Notes under the pieces: generated by a model
What the model saw: the letters and a program-made list of their open reading frames with translations, nothing else
What the model was told of the DNA's origin: nothing
Database searches by the model: none
From: Arthrobacter sp.
GTDB taxonomy: Bacteria; Actinomycetota; Actinomycetes; Actinomycetales; Micrococcaceae
Direction of reading: 5' to 3'
NCBI RefSeq assembly: GCF_030540645.1
Contig: NZ_JAUNVV010000012.1
Coordinates: 7,488 to 54,588, forward strand
DNA length: 47,101 bases
Shown: piece by piece, positions 45,374 through 47,101 of the stretch
How the letters are laid out: every line of letters starts with the position of its first letter
How positions within the stretch are numbered: position 1 is the first letter of the stretch
Position numbers and translations under genes: made by a program

Positions 45374-46972
45374 TTGATATCGGTCCAAGACCTTGAGTTA
45401 CGTGCTGGAGCGCGCCTGCTCATGGACGAAGTATCCTTCCGCATCGACAGCGGTGACAAGATCGGACTGGTGGGTCGCAACGGTGCAGGTAAGACCACGC
45501 TGACGCGCGTGCTCGCTGGCGAGGGTCTGCCCGCCGGTGGCAAAGTCATCCGCACCGGCGAGATCGGCTATCTGCCGCAGGACCCGCGCACCCCAGACAT
45601 GGAGCAGTTGGCGAAGGACCGCATCCTTTCAGCGCGCGACCTGGACAAGGTCATCACGAAGTTGCGCAAGGCCGAGACTGACATGGCCAGCGAAGACGAT
45701 TCCATCCGTGACAAGGCCATGCGACGCTACGACAGGCTCGAAATCGAGTTCCTGGCCAACGGCGGCTATGCGGCCGAAGCAGAAGCAGCCGCGATCTCCT
45801 CCAACCTGGCCCTGCCTGAGCGCATCCTGAACCAGCCGTTGAAAACATTATCTGGTGGTCAGCGACGCCGCGTCGAGCTGGCCCGGATTCTGTTCTCCGG
45901 TGCCCAGACCATGCTTCTGGATGAGCCCACCAACCACCTCGATGCCGACTCCATCGCCTGGCTGCGCGAGTTTTTGAAGAACCACAACGGCGGTTTGATC
46001 GTGATCAGCCACGACACCGAACTGCTGGAAGCCACGGTGAACAAGGTTTACCATCTGGACGCGAACCGGGCCACCATCGACCAGTACAATCTTGGCTGGA
46101 AAAAGTACCTGACCCAGCGTGAAACGGATGAACGCGCACGACGCCGGGAACGCGCCAACGCGGAAAAGAAGGCCGGGGTTCTCATGGACCAGGCCAACAA
46201 GATGCGCGCCAAGGCCACCAAGGCTGTGGCAGCACAAAACATGGCCAAGCGCGCCGAGCGTCTGCTGGCCGGACTCGAAGAGGTTCGGGCGCAGGACAAG
46301 GTTGCAGCACTGCGCTTCCCCAACCCTTCCCCATGCGGAAAGACGCCGCTCACGGCCGAGGGCCTGAGCAAGTCGTATGGTTCGCTGGAAATTTTCACCG
46401 ATGTCAGCCTGGCCATCGATCGTGGATCCAAGGTGGTCATCCTGGGCCTCAACGGTGCAGGTAAGACGACGTTGCTGCGTATGCTTGCCGGAGTGTCCAA
46501 GCCGGACACCGGGGAGGTCATCGCCGGGCACGGACTGAAGGTTGGCTACTACGCCCAGGAACACGACACTCTTGATGTAACCCGCACGGTGCTTGAAAAC
46601 ATGCGCTCAGCTGCCGGTGACATGAACGACGCCGAAGTGCGCGGCATCCTGGGCTCCTTCCTGTTCTCCGGTGATGACGTGAACAAGCCTGCCGGTGTGC
46701 TTTCCGGTGGCGAGAAGACGCGTCTGGCCTTGGCAACCATTGTTGCTTCAAGCGCCAACGTGCTGCTGCTCGATGAGCCCACCAACAACCTTGACCCCGC
46801 CAGCCGTGCCGAGATCCTCGGAGCCTTGAAGAACTACACGGGCGCTGTTGTCCTCGTTAGCCACGACGAGGGCGCTGTTGCGGCCCTCGACCCGGAACGT
46901 GTGGTCCTGTTGCCCGACGGTGACGAAGACCTGTGGAACCAGGACTACCTAGACCTCATCACCCTGGCTTAG
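45374..46972 (+). CDS. ABC-F family ATPase
   Basis: A 532-residue soluble protein with two ABC domains and no membrane part: first Walker A VGRNGAGKTT, signature LSGGQRRR, Walker B MLLDEPTNHLD; second GLNGAGKTT, LSGGEKTR, VLLLDEPTNNLD. Between them (about 230-310) lies a charged helical linker rich in Arg, Ala and Lys. This is the ABC-F pattern: such proteins act at the ribosome, as translation factors or antibiotic-protection factors, and not as transporters. Synteny with a mycobacterial macrolide-type ABC-F (Rv1473, from memory) suggests a chromosomal housekeeping member. The start is TTG at 45374 with GAAAGG eight bases upstream. Confidence 0.92.
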   Translation: MISVQDLELRAGARLLMDEVSFRIDSGDKIGLVGRNGAGKTTLTRVLAGEGLPAGGKVIRTGEIGYLPQDPRTPDMEQLAKDRILSARDLDKVITKLRKAETDMASEDDSIRDKAMRRYDRLEIEFLANGGYAAEAEAAAISSNLALPERILNQPLKTLSGGQRRRVELARILFSGAQTMLLDEPTNHLDADSIAWLREFLKNHNGGLIVISHDTELLEATVNKVYHLDANRATIDQYNLGWKKYLTQRETDERARRRERANAEKKAGVLMDQANKMRAKATKAVAAQNMAKRAERLLAGLEEVRAQDKVAALRFPNPSPCGKTPLTAEGLSKSYGSLEIFTDVSLAIDRGSKVVILGLNGAGKTTLLRMLAGVSKPDTGEVIAGHGLKVGYYAQEHDTLDVTRTVLENMRSAAGDMNDAEVRGILGSFLFSGDDVNKPAGVLSGGEKTRLALATIVASSANVLLLDEPTNNLDPASRAEILGALKNYTGAVVLVSHDEGAVAALDPERVVLLPDGDEDLWNQDYLDLITLA

Positions 46973-47101
46973 TTGTTGTTGGGGTCGCCTCGGAAAACGT
47001 AAAACGTACGGTATGGGCAAAGGCGGCCAGGTAGCCTCGGCTACCGGCTTGTCGATTGGATCTAGTCAAAGTCTGTCCATATGCGGAACGGTCTGCGGGA
47101 C
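46973..47101. other. Window end: no gene assigned
   Basis: After the ABC-F stop comes a short tandem AAAACGT/AAAACGTACG, then a perfect inverted repeat GGTAGCC (47030-47036) and GGCTACC (47039-47045). A frame from ATG 47013 is open to the window edge but has no ribosome site and no recognisable product. I do not call a gene. Confidence 0.4.

Overview
The window is from a high-G+C Gram-positive actinobacterium, most likely a member of the Micrococcaceae close to Arthrobacter. The reasons are the high-G+C coding sequence with frequent GTG and TTG starts and four-base ATGA/GTGA overlaps, the uvrC-rapZ-yvcK-whiA block followed by gap-pgk-tpiA-secG, the tkt-tal-pgi-zwf-opcA-pgl block, and a sufR-led suf operon. 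As I recall the Mycobacterium tuberculosis map, much of this order (uvrC ... whiA ... gap-pgk-tpi ... secG ... opcA-zwf-tal-tkt ... ctaB ... suf ... an ABC-F ATPase) is the same there. Most of the window is therefore a conserved chromosomal core and not an accessory island.

Layout. 1-1296: end of a trans-aconitate methyltransferase-like gene and a PIG-L deacetylase. 1428-5502: an operon of two ABC exporter half-subunits, one with a degenerate ATP site, and a YtrA-type GntR regulator. 5518-8504: uvrA behind a near-consensus LexA box. 8524-8580: a 57-bp imperfect palindrome. 8693-15143: HAD phosphatase, acyltransferase, uvrC, rapZ, yvcK-like gene, whiA. 15251-19622: sodA, gap, pgk, tpiA, secG. 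19702-28051 (minus strand): the pentose phosphate operon tkt, tal, pgi, zwf, opcA, pgl. 28472-32472: ctaB (plus), then ctaA and a two-gene ABC exporter (minus). 32625-37756: sufR-sufB-sufD-Rieske-sufC-sufT. 37896-41451: a zinc metallopeptidase (minus), then an AMP-forming ligase overlapped by an unusual thiolase. 41601-43201: a sodium/bile-acid-type transporter and an AT-richer, gene-poor stretch with two copies of a palindromic operator. 43202-45221 (minus): bioY-bioM-bioN biotin uptake. 45374-46972: an ABC-F ATPase.

How the genes fit together: lower glycolysis, oxidative and non-oxidative pentose phosphate pathway, and YvcK/RapZ/WhiA form a central-carbon and cell-cycle block. ctaB and ctaA make heme A for cytochrome oxidase, and the suf genes make Fe-S clusters. 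uvrA and uvrC are nucleotide excision repair.

I did not find a clearly new defence, mobile or biosynthetic system. The most interesting local signals are: a pgk reading frame that runs through a perfect intrinsic terminator; a perfect 10+1+10 palindrome just upstream of gap; a thiolase whose second catalytic cysteine is a serine; a duplicated palindromic operator in an AT-rich patch beside a transporter; and the palindrome behind uvrA. I saw no tRNA, rRNA, CRISPR array, insertion sequence or origin. Product names rest on motif reading only; no database search was possible.
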